NCBI RefSeq assembly: GCF_013285385.1
Contig: NZ_CP054212.1
Span: 2,108,001-2,172,000, forward strand
DNA from: Paramixta manurensis
GTDB taxonomy: Bacteria > Pseudomonadota > Gammaproteobacteria > Enterobacterales > Enterobacteriaceae
Length of the DNA: 64,000 nt
Reading direction: 5' to 3'
Shown here: piece by piece, positions 53,472 through 63,228 of the stretch
Layout of the letters: every line of letters starts with the position of its first letter
Numbering within the stretch: position 1 is the first letter of the stretch
The notes under the pieces: generated by a model
Database searches by the model: none
What the model was told of the DNA's origin: nothing
What the model saw: the letters and a program-made list of their open reading frames with translations, nothing else
Position numbers and translations under genes: made by a program

Positions 53472-54221
53472 ATGTTGTTAGAGATTGAGCGCGCGGCGGT
53501 ATCCGGTAGGTTATCGCCTTTCTCCGCCTGCGTTAGCGCAGGGGAACGGATTCATCTTCTTGGGCCAAATGGTGCCGGGAAGAGCAGCCTGCTGGCGCGC
53601 TTATCCGGCCTGTTACCGGGCGTTGGGCGCGTTCAGTTTCTTGGACAACCGCTGGAGAACTGGAGTGGAAAACAGTTGGCGCGTTTACGCGCCTGGTTAC
53701 CACAACAACAGCCGCCATTGGGCCAGATGGCCGTATTTCACTATTTACAACTGCATCTGGTGGATGAGGCGCCTCAAGATGAGTCTACGCTGCAGACCAT
53801 CCTGCATTGCTTACAACTGAAAGATAAACTTTCTCGTCGGCTGACTCATCTTTCTGGCGGTGAATGGCAGCGCGTACGGTTAGCGGCAGCGTTGCTGCAA
53901 ATTGGCAGCGGGCCGGTAGCAAAAGGGAAGTTGTTGCTGCTTGACGAACCGATGAGCGGATTAGATGTGGCGCAGCAGGCGGCGGTGGATGATCTGCTGG
54001 CGCCGCTTAGCGCCAATGGGGTGGCGGTGATCATGAGCGGGCATGACCTGAACCATAGTCTGCATCAGGCACAGCGCGTGTGGTTGATGAAAGCCGGGCA
54101 GGTGGTGGCACAAGGCGCAGTAGAAGAGGTAATGCAGCCCGAGCTGCTTCAGCAGGTTTATGAGGTTCCCTTCCGCAAACTGTGCGTTGAGGGGCATAAT
54201 ATGCTGACAGTCTGGCGGTAA
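53472..54221 (+). CDS. btuD: Vitamin B12 ABC transporter ATPase
   Basis: 249-residue ATP-binding subunit of the cobalamin importer. Walker A GPNGAGKSS, Q-loop LPQQQPPLGQ, signature LSGGEWQRV, Walker B LLLLDEPMSGLD and switch His in SGHDLNHS. ATG directly follows the btuE stop. Confidence 0.95.
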   Translation: MLLEIERAAVSGRLSPFSACVSAGERIHLLGPNGAGKSSLLARLSGLLPGVGRVQFLGQPLENWSGKQLARLRAWLPQQQPPLGQMAVFHYLQLHLVDEAPQDESTLQTILHCLQLKDKLSRRLTHLSGGEWQRVRLAAALLQIGSGPVAKGKLLLLDEPMSGLDVAQQAAVDDLLAPLSANGVAVIMSGHDLNHSLHQAQRVWLMKAGQVVAQGAVEEVMQPELLQQVYEVPFRKLCVEGHNMLTVWR

Positions 54222-54302
54222 TCCTCCGATCTGGTTGTCAGAATGCCTGATTTCCCGCTACAGTAAATCCGGTTCCGCTTAATTATTAAAGGATTGTATG
54301 CG

Positions 54303-54761
54303 ATGCGCATCGGGCTACTGTTATTGATTATCGTCCTTGCTGGCTGTAGCAGCCATGCGCCGCCACCGAATGGGCGATTATCAGACTCGATTACCGTTAT
54401 TGCACAACTGAACGAACAACTGGGCCAATGGCGCGGGACACCTTATCGTTATGGCGGTATGAGCCGTGGCGGGGTTGATTGTTCCGGCTTTGTCTATCTC
54501 ACCTTCCGCGACCGTTTTAATCTTCAATTACCGCGCACTACCGAAGCCCAAACCGATATTGGTACTCGAATCGATAAAGATGAACTGCTGCCAGGCGATT
54601 TGGTCTTTTTCAAAACCGGCGGCGGTGAAAATGGTCTGCATGTCGGGATTTATGATACTGATAATCAGTTTATTCATGCTTCAACCAGCCAGGGCGTCAT
54701 TCGCTCATCGCTGGATAACGTTTACTGGCGGAAGACGTTTTGGCAGGCCCGCAGAATTTAA
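54303..54761 (+). CDS. nlpC: NlpC/P60 family lipoprotein
   Basis: 152-residue lipoprotein (lipobox LAGC near residue 14) of the NlpC/P60 papain-like family, which cuts cell-wall peptides. Catalytic Cys in GVDCSGFVYL, His in LHVGIYD and third polar residue in FIHAS. The ATG at 54303 gives MRIGLLLLIIVLAGCSS; an upstream TTG would add three residues. Follows btuD as in E. coli. Confidence 0.93.
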   Translation: MRIGLLLLIIVLAGCSSHAPPPNGRLSDSITVIAQLNEQLGQWRGTPYRYGGMSRGGVDCSGFVYLTFRDRFNLQLPRTTEAQTDIGTRIDKDELLPGDLVFFKTGGGENGLHVGIYDTDNQFIHASTSQGVIRSSLDNVYWRKTFWQARRI

Positions 54762-54989
54762 CTACCCAGAGAAGTCCAGGCGGATAACTACCTCAAAGCG
54801 GTAAACACTGCCGCTGTTTTTTTCAATGCCGCCGCCGATTACTTAAATAAATTTATCATTTCGCGCTTAATCACAATGTGGTTTTTGCTTCATTGTTGCG
54901 TATGGCGTGAAACGTACCACACAGCCTGGCGGATGAAACTGATTAGAGGAGATAATATTGGTTATCGGATAAACCTTAGGAGGTATTAT

Positions 54990-55031
54990 TTGAAAAGAAT
55001 TGTCAGCATCCGGTCATTTATCGTCTGGTGA
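54990..55031 (+). CDS. Candidate 13-codon upstream ORF before rflP
   Basis: A near-perfect Shine-Dalgarno TTAGGAGGT (54976-54984) stands five bases before a TTG that opens a 13-codon frame, (M)KRIVSIRSFIVW, ending in TGA. The main gene begins 71 bases later and has no good ribosome site. It could be a leader peptide that controls rflP, but the start codon is TTG and conservation is untested. The rest of the 340-base nlpC-rflP gap shows nothing else. Confidence 0.35.
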   Translation: MKRIVSIRSFIVW

Positions 55032-55102
55032 CGAGGGGCTATTGATTGTCATATTTTGTTGTTATAGGATGCTTAAAGTGCCGCTTATTAATGGCTGAAA
55101 AA

Positions 55103-55843
55103 ATGAAAACCCATTTTGTTGCTGATTATCAAAGTCACACAGCCTTTAATCCCGTTTATTCGCCCCATGGTCATCTTATTGCCGTTGATTTGATATCGGA
55201 ATTTTCGCACCCGGCGGCGTTGGTAGCGGTTTCGCAAGAAATAGCCTTACTGCAATGGGATGCGGAACAGCACCTGGCAACGCTACAAAGCCAAATTAAT
55301 ACTATTGAGAAGCATCACGATTTTTTTAAGCGCCACGCCGTGCCGGCAGTGCTTAGCATCACGGAACATATGGCGGCGGCGATTTTGCAAAGTGAATTCT
55401 TGTTGCACAGAATGCAACAACTCGGCTGTCTTGAATTGGGTATTAATGAAAACTTTACTGATTTTAAATTAGGAAAAGAAAATCCGATCTTATTGGCATT
55501 AAGCGAACAGTTTAATCTAACGCTGAACAATTTCGGCTCCGGTTACGCACCCGCGAAAGCGGTGTATGATAATTTATTTAGCCGGGTTAAACTTGATAAA
55601 TCCTTTGTTTACCAAAATAGTAAACGAGCCTCTTTTATACCCTTTATGCAGGCGGTGAGTGATAATGTCGCGCCTCATTGCCGTCAACTTATCGTGCAGG
55701 GCGTTGATGAGCTTTCTCTGTTAGAGAACATCACCGATCTCCATTTCGCCGGGATTCAGGGGGCGCTTTTCCCGCCAGTGCCGGAAGCCTCACTGTCGCT
55801 ATTAATAAATCCGCCCAATGGGTTATCCGGCGGACATTGTTAA
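55103..55843 (+). CDS. rflP: RflP/YdiV-like degenerate EAL protein
   Basis: 246-residue protein of the EAL fold but without the EAL signature (VDLISEF at that position) and other metal ligands, like E. coli/Salmonella YdiV, which binds FlhD and blocks flagellar gene activation instead of cleaving cyclic-di-GMP. Shared stretches: ELGINENF, NFGSGYAPAKAVYDNLFSRVKLDKSF and IQGALFPPVP. The ATG at 55103 lines up with the family N-terminus; an ATG at 55091 is possible. Located between nlpC and selO as in E. coli, which supports the name. Confidence 0.85.
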   Translation: MKTHFVADYQSHTAFNPVYSPHGHLIAVDLISEFSHPAALVAVSQEIALLQWDAEQHLATLQSQINTIEKHHDFFKRHAVPAVLSITEHMAAAILQSEFLLHRMQQLGCLELGINENFTDFKLGKENPILLALSEQFNLTLNNFGSGYAPAKAVYDNLFSRVKLDKSFVYQNSKRASFIPFMQAVSDNVAPHCRQLIVQGVDELSLLENITDLHFAGIQGALFPPVPEASLSLLINPPNGLSGGHC

Positions 55844-55975
55844 ATACCCCTGCTGCGGGTGTCTGTTTATTTCTCCAATAGCGGCTTACACTAAAAAAAC
55901 TGTGACGATGAATCAGAGATTTTATCGTTTGATGGCTATTGGAAATTGCCTCAGTGCGTTTCTTAAGGAGGCAAC

Positions 55976-57415
55976 ATGCAGTTTAACAACAGTTGGTTTA
56001 ACGAGCTGCCAGGCTTCTATACGCCGCTGACACCCACACCGTTAAAAAACCCTCGTCTGCTGTACCACAGTGCCGAACTGGCACGTGAATTAGGGCTGGA
56101 TGAACAATGGTTTACCCAGGCTAAAACTGCCGTTTGGGGCGGTGCTGAGCTTCTGCCCGGTATGCAGCCGCTGGCGCAGGTGTACAGCGGTCATCAGTTT
56201 GGCGTTTGGGCCGGACAATTAGGTGATGGGCGCGGTATTTTACTGGGAGAGCAGCAGTTACCGGATGGGCGGAAGTTTGACTGGCATCTTAAGGGCGCCG
56301 GTTTAACACCCTATTCACGCATGGGCGATGGTCGCGCAGTATTACGCTCCACCATTCGTGAGTTTCTGGCTTCAGAAGCGCTGCATCATCTGAATATTCC
56401 GACCTCACGTGCGCTCACTATCGTCACCAGCGACGAACCGGTTTACCGCGAAACTACCGAGCGGGGCGCCATGCTGCTGCGCGTTGCCGAAAGCCACGTT
56501 CGTTTCGGTCATTTCGAGCACTTTTTTTACACCGGTCAGCAGGAACAAGTGAAACAGCTCGCCGATTATGTCATTCGCCATCACTGGCCTGAGCTGGTTG
56601 ATGCGGAGGAGGGCTATCGCTTGTGGTTAACCGATGTGGTACAGCGCACCGCACGGCTGATCGCCCACTGGCAAAGTGTGGGCTTTGCCCACGGTGTAAT
56701 GAATACCGATAATATGTCGATCTTGGGGCTTACGCTTGATTTTGGGCCATATGGGTTCCTTGATGATTATCAGCCGGGGTTTATTTGCAACCATTCCGAC
56801 TACCAGGGGCGCTACGCGTTTGATAACCAACCGGTGGTGGGTTTATGGAACCTGAACCGCCTGGCTCACGCGCTCTCAGGCCTGATGACGACTGACCAGT
56901 TAAAGCAGGCGCTAAGTGAATATGAGCCGACGTTGATGAAAGCCTGGGGAGAGAAAATGCGTGCCAAACTGGGCTTCCTGACGCCAGAAGCAGAAGACAA
57001 TACCATTCTGACCGATTTACTGGCGCTAATGGCGCAGGAGGGCAGCGATTATACCCGGACTTTCCGTTTGCTGAGTCACACCGAACAGCGCCAGGCGCAA
57101 TCCCCGCTACGCGACGAGTTTATCGATCGCGCGGCGTTTGACCGTTGGTATAGCGTATATCAGCAGCGCTTATTACGTGAAGAACGCAGCGACACCGAAC
57201 GGCAACGTGTCATGTTATCGGTCAATCCGGCGGTGATTTTGCGCAATTATCTCGCGCAGCAGGCGATTGAACTGGCTGAACAAGATGATATTAGCGCGCT
57301 GACCCGCTTGCATCAGGCGCTATCGCGTCCGTTTGATGATGCGCCTGAGTTTGCGGATTTGATGAAACGCCCGCCGGATTGGGGGAAACGCCTCGAAGTG
57401 AGCTGCTCCAGCTAA
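55976..57415 (+). CDS. selO: Protein adenylyltransferase SelO (YdiU)
   Basis: 479-residue pseudokinase-fold enzyme that AMPylates proteins, linked to redox stress. Motifs: QVYSGHQFGVWAGQLGDGRG, HLKGAGLTPYSRMGDGRAVLRS, HGVMNTDNMSILGLTLDFGPYGF (metal site). The C-terminal CSS with the conserved Cys is present. Ribosome site AAGGAGG. Its stop overlaps the stop of the convergent hmuV. Confidence 0.95.
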   Translation: MQFNNSWFNELPGFYTPLTPTPLKNPRLLYHSAELARELGLDEQWFTQAKTAVWGGAELLPGMQPLAQVYSGHQFGVWAGQLGDGRGILLGEQQLPDGRKFDWHLKGAGLTPYSRMGDGRAVLRSTIREFLASEALHHLNIPTSRALTIVTSDEPVYRETTERGAMLLRVAESHVRFGHFEHFFYTGQQEQVKQLADYVIRHHWPELVDAEEGYRLWLTDVVQRTARLIAHWQSVGFAHGVMNTDNMSILGLTLDFGPYGFLDDYQPGFICNHSDYQGRYAFDNQPVVGLWNLNRLAHALSGLMTTDQLKQALSEYEPTLMKAWGEKMRAKLGFLTPEAEDNTILTDLLALMAQEGSDYTRTFRLLSHTEQRQAQSPLRDEFIDRAAFDRWYSVYQQRLLREERSDTERQRVMLSVNPAVILRNYLAQQAIELAEQDDISALTRLHQALSRPFDDAPEFADLMKRPPDWGKRLEVSCSS

Positions 57416-58188
57416 CGGCGCAACATCACCTGTGGCAGGGTATCGGTCGCGTGGCGATAGACCTGCAGATCGGCTCGATACCAACGGGTTAGCGTTGCTT
57501 CGGTGAGCACCTCGTTTGGCGTACCATCGGCAACCAATTTGCCTTGATGCAACAGCAACAATCGGTCAGACCAGAGTGCGGCCAGGTTAAGGTCGTGCAG
57601 CACGCAACACACCGTTAACGCGGTTTCCCGGGTTAACCGATGAAGCTGGCGTAGAGTGTGTTGCTGGTGGTAAAGATCGAGCGCGGATGTCGGTTCATCA
57701 AGAAATAGCCAGCCCTGTGGGCCATCTTCGCGCCACAGTTGGGCCAGCGCCCGGGCTAATTGTACGCGTTGCTGCTCGCCGCCGGAAAGTTGGCGATAGT
57801 CGCGCTGCGCCAGGCTGGCGCAATCGGTTAATGCCATGACTTCATCAACCACTTGGGCAATGTGTGATGACCAGGGCGCACGACCTAGTGCCACCATTTC
57901 CCGCACCGAGAGTGAAAAGGCAACCTGAGTTTGCTGACGCATCACCGCGCGTTGACGCGCCAATTGCTCACGCGGCCACGCGTCGATAGCGCGTCCGTTA
58001 AGCAAGCATTGACCGGCTGATGGCGGCAGGTAACCGGTTAACAACCGTAAGAGCGTCGATTTTCCGGCGCCGTTAGGGCCGATTAAGGCCACCATATTGC
58101 CACGGGTGAACCGCAAGGAGACATCATCAATAATTTGGCGTCCGCCGCGGCAATAGCTGAGATGTTCGGCACATAACACTTCGCTCAT
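57412..58188 (-). CDS. hmuV: Haemin ABC transporter ATPase HmuV
   Basis: 258-residue ATP-binding subunit of the haem importer. Walker A GPNGAGKSTLL, signature LSGGEQQRVQLARAL, Walker B WLFLDEPTSALD, and His in CVLHDLNLA. The ATG at 58188 overlaps the hmuU stop by four bases; an upstream in-frame start would lie inside hmuU. Last gene of the operon; tail-to-tail overlap of four bases with selO. Confidence 0.95.
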   Translation of the reverse strand: MSEVLCAEHLSYCRGGRQIIDDVSLRFTRGNMVALIGPNGAGKSTLLRLLTGYLPPSAGQCLLNGRAIDAWPREQLARQRAVMRQQTQVAFSLSVREMVALGRAPWSSHIAQVVDEVMALTDCASLAQRDYRQLSGGEQQRVQLARALAQLWREDGPQGWLFLDEPTSALDLYHQQHTLRQLHRLTRETALTVCCVLHDLNLAALWSDRLLLLHQGKLVADGTPNEVLTEATLTRWYRADLQVYRHATDTLPQVMLRR

Positions 58189-59183
58189 GGTTGCGCCTCC
58201 CGACGACGTAAAATAAGCCACAGAAACCACGGCCCGCCGAGCAGGCTGGTGAGCAGACCGACCGGCATTTCCGCCGGTGCAACTACCGTGCGCGCCAGCG
58301 TATCAGCCAGCAGCAGCAGGGTTGCGCCCGCCAGTAATGTGCCGGGCAACAGCCAACGATGATCGGTGCTGAGGCACATGCGCATCAGGTGCGGAACCAC
58401 CAGCCCGATAAAACCAATTACGCCGGATACCGCCACCGCGGCGGCAACCAGCAACGCGCTGGCGACCAGTAAAATGCGTTGTGTACGGCGCACATCAACG
58501 CCGAGGTAATGCGCCTCTTCCTCACCCAGTTGTAGCAGATTAAGCCGCGTCGCCAGGCGCTGTACCACCAGCGCGGTTGGCACGATCAGTAGTGCGCAGG
58601 CGAGCACCGTTGACCATTGCGCTTGCCCCAGACTACCCATTCCCCATAATGAAAGTTGGCGCAACTGCTGGTCGTTTGCGACCCATGAAAGCACGCCAAC
58701 CGCCGAGCCGCATAACGCATTGATTGCGATACCGACCAGCAATAAACGGCCCATTGCGCCATGGCCGATACGGCTAAGTAAAAAAATCACTATTGTCACC
58801 GCCAGGCTGCCGAGGAAGGCGGCCAGCATTGGTAGCCATAGGGAGAGGGCGGACGGAAGCGCAACAGGTACAACGATCGCCAGAGCAACCGCCAACGCTG
58901 CGCCGCTGCTGATACCTAACAATCCCGGATCGGCCAGCGGATTGCGGAACACGCCCTGCATCACCGCGCCGGAGGCCGCCAGCGCCGCGCCAACCAGCAC
59001 CGCCAGCAATACCCGTGGCAAGCGGATATTCCACCAGATTTGCCACAACGTATCGTCAAACGACGCTTGCCATAACATCGGCAGAGATAAATGCATCGCA
59101 CCGACATTGGCTGCCAGTAACGTTAAGCTGACTAACACCACCACCATGGCGACTAACCAGCGAAGTGGGACGGCGGTATTCAT
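58185..59183 (-). CDS. hmuU: Haemin ABC transporter permease HmuU
   Basis: 332-residue FecCD-family permease, about ten helices. Motifs: RLPRVLLAVLVGAALAASGAVMQ, NPLADPGLLGISSGAA, and the ATPase-coupling VIGFIGLVVPHLMRM. Overlaps hmuT and hmuV by four bases each, so the three are coupled. Moves haem from HmuT across the inner membrane. Confidence 0.95.
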   Translation of the reverse strand: MNTAVPLRWLVAMVVVLVSLTLLAANVGAMHLSLPMLWQASFDDTLWQIWWNIRLPRVLLAVLVGAALAASGAVMQGVFRNPLADPGLLGISSGAALAVALAIVVPVALPSALSLWLPMLAAFLGSLAVTIVIFLLSRIGHGAMGRLLLVGIAINALCGSAVGVLSWVANDQQLRQLSLWGMGSLGQAQWSTVLACALLIVPTALVVQRLATRLNLLQLGEEEAHYLGVDVRRTQRILLVASALLVAAAVAVSGVIGFIGLVVPHLMRMCLSTDHRWLLPGTLLAGATLLLLADTLARTVVAPAEMPVGLLTSLLGGPWFLWLILRRREAQP

Positions 59184-59998
59184 GGCGCGATGGCCTCCGC
59201 CACTTTCCGCAGCTTGGCAAGCGCGGACGGCGTATCAATGCCAAACCCGAGCAACGCCATATCATCAATCACTAACAATTGTTGATGGATCCCGGCAGGT
59301 GTCATTGCAAGTCCAGGTAATTTCCAGAGATTCTGCTCACCGCCAAGCGTATTCAGCCCGTCGGCGGACACCACTACTAATTGCGGAGCGCTGGCGATGA
59401 CACCTTCTTGCGTCAGCGATTGATAACGCGGCGAGTCGCCAAAGGCATTTATCAGGCCAACACTTTTGATTGCCGCATCGGCAGCGGTCTGATTACCGGC
59501 GCCCAGTGCGTTCATCCCGCTGTGCGCCATAATAAACAACACCTTTACCGGTAAAGGCGAACGTGGAATTGCCGCCAACTGTGTGGTCATGGCATCACGT
59601 AGCGTTTTTCCCTGCTCTTCGCGGTGTAGCGCGTGGGCGATGGTGGCGATCTTTTCATTGATGGCTTCGGATTGTGTCGCGCCGGTAACGGTGATGACGC
59701 GTACCCCGGCCTGTTCGACTTGTTGCAGGGCCAGCGAGGGCTTGGCCTGCGCGCTGGTGAGAACCAGGCTGGGCTTCATCGCCAAAATGCCCTCGGCATT
59801 CAGTTGGCGCATATACCCAACGTCTGGCAGATGGGTCGCCAGCGCCGGTTGAAGACTGGTACTGTCGCGTGCGACCAACGTTTGTTGTGCGTCCAGCGCG
59901 TAGATAATTTGCGTAACGTCACCGCCAATCGACACGATGCGCTCTGTTGCCAGCGCCGAAAGCGGCAGGGCGATCATGGCTGCCAACCAACGCTTCAT
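59180..59998 (-). CDS. hmuT: Haemin periplasmic binding protein HmuT
   Basis: 272-residue class III solute-binding protein. Signal peptide MKRWLAAMIALPLSALA. Motifs RIVSIGGDVTQIIYAL, PDVGYMRQLNAEGILAMKPSLVL with the haem-ligand Tyr candidate, and IDTPSALAKLRKVA. The start overlaps the hmuS stop. Confidence 0.95.
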   Translation of the reverse strand: MKRWLAAMIALPLSALATERIVSIGGDVTQIIYALDAQQTLVARDSTSLQPALATHLPDVGYMRQLNAEGILAMKPSLVLTSAQAKPSLALQQVEQAGVRVITVTGATQSEAINEKIATIAHALHREEQGKTLRDAMTTQLAAIPRSPLPVKVLFIMAHSGMNALGAGNQTAADAAIKSVGLINAFGDSPRYQSLTQEGVIASAPQLVVVSADGLNTLGGEQNLWKLPGLAMTPAGIHQQLLVIDDMALLGFGIDTPSALAKLRKVAEAIAP

Positions 59999-61026
59999 GC
60001 CGCCGCTCCTTCTGCCGCCAGCGTTGCAAGCTGCTCGCGCCACACGTTTTGTTCAGCTTCACCTTCGGTGCGTTGTCCATAAAGTTGCGCAATTTGCGTT
60101 CCGTCAACGGCAAACAGTTCCAGGCTAGTGACCATGCCGTTTGCCGTCGGTTTACGGGTGATCCAACTTTCCGCAATGGTGTTTTCCTGGAGATGAAGCG
60201 TAAAGGTACGATTAAACACATTGACCCAATGCTCAATTGGCCGCCAGCTTTCAATTTTACCGGTGAAAATTTGTACACAGCCGCGATTACCGACGAAAAT
60301 CATAATTTCGTTACCCTGTGTCTGAGCGCTGGTCAGCACTTGACGCAATGCTTGGTTGTCTACCTGGTACGCCAGTTCATCGGAAACGGCGCGAAACGCC
60401 TGTTGACGGCTAATATTATGCTGCTTCAGTAAGCGAAAAAATTGGTGAACATCGGTCATCGCGCGCCACTGCTGTTCGATCTGAGCGTGATCTGGCGCGT
60501 CGTTATACGCAGGCGACGTTATTTTCGCCAGGTTCAGCGAGGGCGCGCTGGCGAGCGTGAAGGTTTCGATTAGCTTTTGCCAAGCGGTGAGATCGCTCTG
60601 TTCGGTGGCATACACTTTCAGCACCGCATCACCGTATGTATCGAAAAACTGAATGCTATGACGCTCACCGCGTGCGGTTTGCTCATTTAAGGCAAACACA
60701 CTGTTCCATTGCCCGGGAAACAGACGTAAATCGAGCGCGCGTGGATTTAATACCAGCCCGGCGTGGTTGCTAAGGTGCAGATTTTGATAGCACCCAACCT
60801 GTTCATGCACCGCGTATTCGTTACGCGTAATGGATTTTGTTTCACCTACGGTTTCCAGCGCGGTTAACAGTGCCGCCACTTCCAGACGTAGCGGCCGGGC
60901 ATCCACGCCGACGCGGGCCAGGGTAAGTTCTGCTTCACTCAACCCCATTTCCTGCGCCAAATCGCGCGCATATTTGCCAGGCGAGGCCATTTTTAACGCG
61001 GTGTAGCGTGAATAAATCGCATTCAT
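59995..61026 (-). CDS. hmuS: Haemin-degrading/trafficking factor HmuS
   Basis: 343-residue HemS/ChuS-like cytoplasmic protein with two similar halves, which binds haem and releases iron or delivers haem. Typical: ARDLAQEMGLSEAELTLARVG near the start, YEVHEQ-like EYAVHEQVGCYQNLHLSNHAG with the proximal His, and VFVGNRGCVQIFTGKIE. Precedes hmuT with a four-base overlap. Confidence 0.93.
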   Translation of the reverse strand: MNAIYSRYTALKMASPGKYARDLAQEMGLSEAELTLARVGVDARPLRLEVAALLTALETVGETKSITRNEYAVHEQVGCYQNLHLSNHAGLVLNPRALDLRLFPGQWNSVFALNEQTARGERHSIQFFDTYGDAVLKVYATEQSDLTAWQKLIETFTLASAPSLNLAKITSPAYNDAPDHAQIEQQWRAMTDVHQFFRLLKQHNISRQQAFRAVSDELAYQVDNQALRQVLTSAQTQGNEIMIFVGNRGCVQIFTGKIESWRPIEHWVNVFNRTFTLHLQENTIAESWITRKPTANGMVTSLELFAVDGTQIAQLYGQRTEGEAEQNVWREQLATLAAEGAAA

Positions 61027-61046
61027 TCTCTCTTCCTTATTGTTTT

Positions 61047-61067
61047 ACGCCCACGACAAATGGGCGT
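61047..61067 (-). other. Intercistronic hairpin hmuR-hmuS
   Basis: ACGCCCA (61047-61053) and TGGGCGT (61061-61067) form a stem in the 46-base gap after the hmuR stop. No U-tract; it may stabilise the upstream hmuR mRNA. Confidence 0.4.
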
Positions 61068-61072
61068 GATTA

Positions 61073-63088
61073 TTACCATTGATAACTAACAAACACTTTG
61101 CCGTTCACGCCGTCCTGCGGAATGCCCTGCGGCGAGTAATACTGTTTATCAAACGCATTGCCCAATACCAGCGTCGTGGTCACACCTTTTAGCTGTTGTT
61201 GCCCTTTATAGCGTAGATAGAAATCACTCACCGCATAACCCGGCTGGCGAGCATACTGACTGCTGATATGCGTAGAACGGTCGGCGAAAGTGCCCACCCA
61301 GCCCACCGAAAAACCGCTTTGCGCGAGAGGTACATCCAACGCACTGGTTACCGTGTCCGGATTAAGACTGGAGATCCATTCACCGCTGTTACGGTCACGT
61401 CCGCGGGTGCGGTTATAGGCCAGGTTGAGGCTAACATTGTCGGTTGCATATTTCATGGCCGCGTCCCAGCCCCATATTTTGGCGTCCGGAACGTTGTAAG
61501 ATTGCGTGGTGGCGGCAGGGAAATCGACGCTGGTGGAAATGTAATCTTTGGCGTTGGTGTCAAAATAGCTGCCTTTGAACTCCAGCGCGTCGTGGGCGAA
61601 CAGCAAATCATCAAACCGCAGGCCAAAACCGGCTTCGCGGGTATTGTTCGTTTCAGGACGCAAGTTGGGGTTTGGCACCCAGCGATTGGTATAAGACGGG
61701 CCAGTGGAGAAGTGCACATCATCGTTATACATTTCTCCCATGGTGGGCGCACGGAAGGCCTGAGCATAAGAGCCAAACAGCATCAGCCAGTCGGTTGGGG
61801 AAACGGATAAAGCAGCGCGGGAGGACCATTTATCCGCGTCAACATCAGCATAGCCATCACTGCTGCCGCTGTAATTATCATAACGGGTTCCCAACACCAG
61901 CGAGGCGGGGACATCGCGTAGCGTAATTTCATCCTGTAACCATCCGGACGCGAAATCAATGCTGGCGTGCGGAAAACCGGTTGCGGCGCCGGAAGGGGCC
62001 TGCTGTTGTCGATAGTATTCGCCTCCGTAGGTGAACAAGTGAGAAGCAAAACTCTCGGCAAACAGGCGGCTACGGTTTTCCAGTTTTACCCCTTTGGTGG
62101 TTTGTTCGCGGTACTGATCGGCGGTTTGGCGCGTATCGGCATTAATTCTGACTTCTGACCAATAAACCGTCGCATCGGCATTAAGCCAGGCGCTATCCGC
62201 TGGCGCGAGATGGTAGCCAAACTGTGCATCACGTTGGATGGTTGATCGGTTGGTCATTGTGTTGCTATGGCTATCTGGCTGAACACTTTGTGGGTTCAGC
62301 GGTTCTTGCGCCCGGTTATTGTAATAACGCAGGCTACCTTTTAATGATTGCGCCTCATCCAGTTTCCAACTGCCTTTCGCCATCAGATTGTTGATATTTT
62401 CGTCATTCGGCGCATCGTCACCGCTGCTTTGCCGTATATCGCCACGATCGCGGGTACTCCAGGAGAGCACGCCATCCAAATTATCTGAGCGCCCAAAGGC
62501 GCTGGCGCCAAAGCCAAGGCTATGATCGCCGGTCGCGGCGCTACCGAATACGCGATAACCGCTGGTTTGTCCGGCCTCTAACAGATCGGCGGCATCAACG
62601 GTTTCATACGACACCACGCCACCCAATGCGCCGCTGCCATACAGTAAGGCTGACGGGCCGCGCACGACTTCGATGCGTTTGATCAGCGCCGGATCAACAA
62701 ATACGCTATTGAGATGCCCGGTGTCCGTGCCCTGGCGAATGCCATCAACCAGCGTTAATACCCCACGGCGATCGTAACCGCGCATTAAAATATCCTGACC
62801 GTTGGTGCGCCCGGTACCGTCGAGCGTAATGCCGGGCACGCCACGCAGCATATCCGCCGCCGACGCGGCAGTGGTTGATTGTGGTGAGCCACCGTCCACC
62901 ACGGAAACCATCATTGGCGCCTCAAAGGCGCTGCGTTGATTGCCGGTCGCGATAACCGTCATTTGATCGGCAGGGTCAGAAGTCGTACTGGTGTTAGCGG
63001 TAGCAGCCTGCGTATAAACCGGTAGCACGCAAGCAATGGCCAGTGTTAAGCGCGAGAGGCGCAAACCAGCTCCAGGTTGGTAAAACAT
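61073..63088 (-). CDS. hmuR: TonB-dependent haem receptor HmuR
   Basis: 671-residue outer-membrane receptor. Signal peptide to about VYTQAA, TonB-box region DQMTVIATG, plug domain with MLRGVPGITLDGTGRTNGQDI and VVRGPSALLYGSGALGGV, then a 22-strand barrel ending in VFVSYQW. The FRAP and NPNL boxes of haem receptors (YAQAFRAPTMGEM; VPNPNLRPE) are present with a His between them (DDVHF), consistent with haem binding. Second gene of the operon after hemP. Confidence 0.95.
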   Translation of the reverse strand: MFYQPGAGLRLSRLTLAIACVLPVYTQAATANTSTTSDPADQMTVIATGNQRSAFEAPMMVSVVDGGSPQSTTAASAADMLRGVPGITLDGTGRTNGQDILMRGYDRRGVLTLVDGIRQGTDTGHLNSVFVDPALIKRIEVVRGPSALLYGSGALGGVVSYETVDAADLLEAGQTSGYRVFGSAATGDHSLGFGASAFGRSDNLDGVLSWSTRDRGDIRQSSGDDAPNDENINNLMAKGSWKLDEAQSLKGSLRYYNNRAQEPLNPQSVQPDSHSNTMTNRSTIQRDAQFGYHLAPADSAWLNADATVYWSEVRINADTRQTADQYREQTTKGVKLENRSRLFAESFASHLFTYGGEYYRQQQAPSGAATGFPHASIDFASGWLQDEITLRDVPASLVLGTRYDNYSGSSDGYADVDADKWSSRAALSVSPTDWLMLFGSYAQAFRAPTMGEMYNDDVHFSTGPSYTNRWVPNPNLRPETNNTREAGFGLRFDDLLFAHDALEFKGSYFDTNAKDYISTSVDFPAATTQSYNVPDAKIWGWDAAMKYATDNVSLNLAYNRTRGRDRNSGEWISSLNPDTVTSALDVPLAQSGFSVGWVGTFADRSTHISSQYARQPGYAVSDFYLRYKGQQQLKGVTTTLVLGNAFDKQYYSPQGIPQDGVNGKVFVSYQW

Positions 63089-63228
63089 GAGGTCAACGCT
63101 CCATTATCGTATTGGATTAAGGAGGGCTGGCTGCCTGGGCGGAGTGCCTGGGTGGCTGGCGAAGTTATTGTATTTTACGCGCGAACGAGGCTTCGCAAAG
63201 ATCGCCTGGTTTTACGGTGCGCATAGGT

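Noticed and set aside
61268..61810. 180-codon plus-strand frame inside hmuR
   Set aside because: Antisense to the complete TonB receptor; no plausible protein features.
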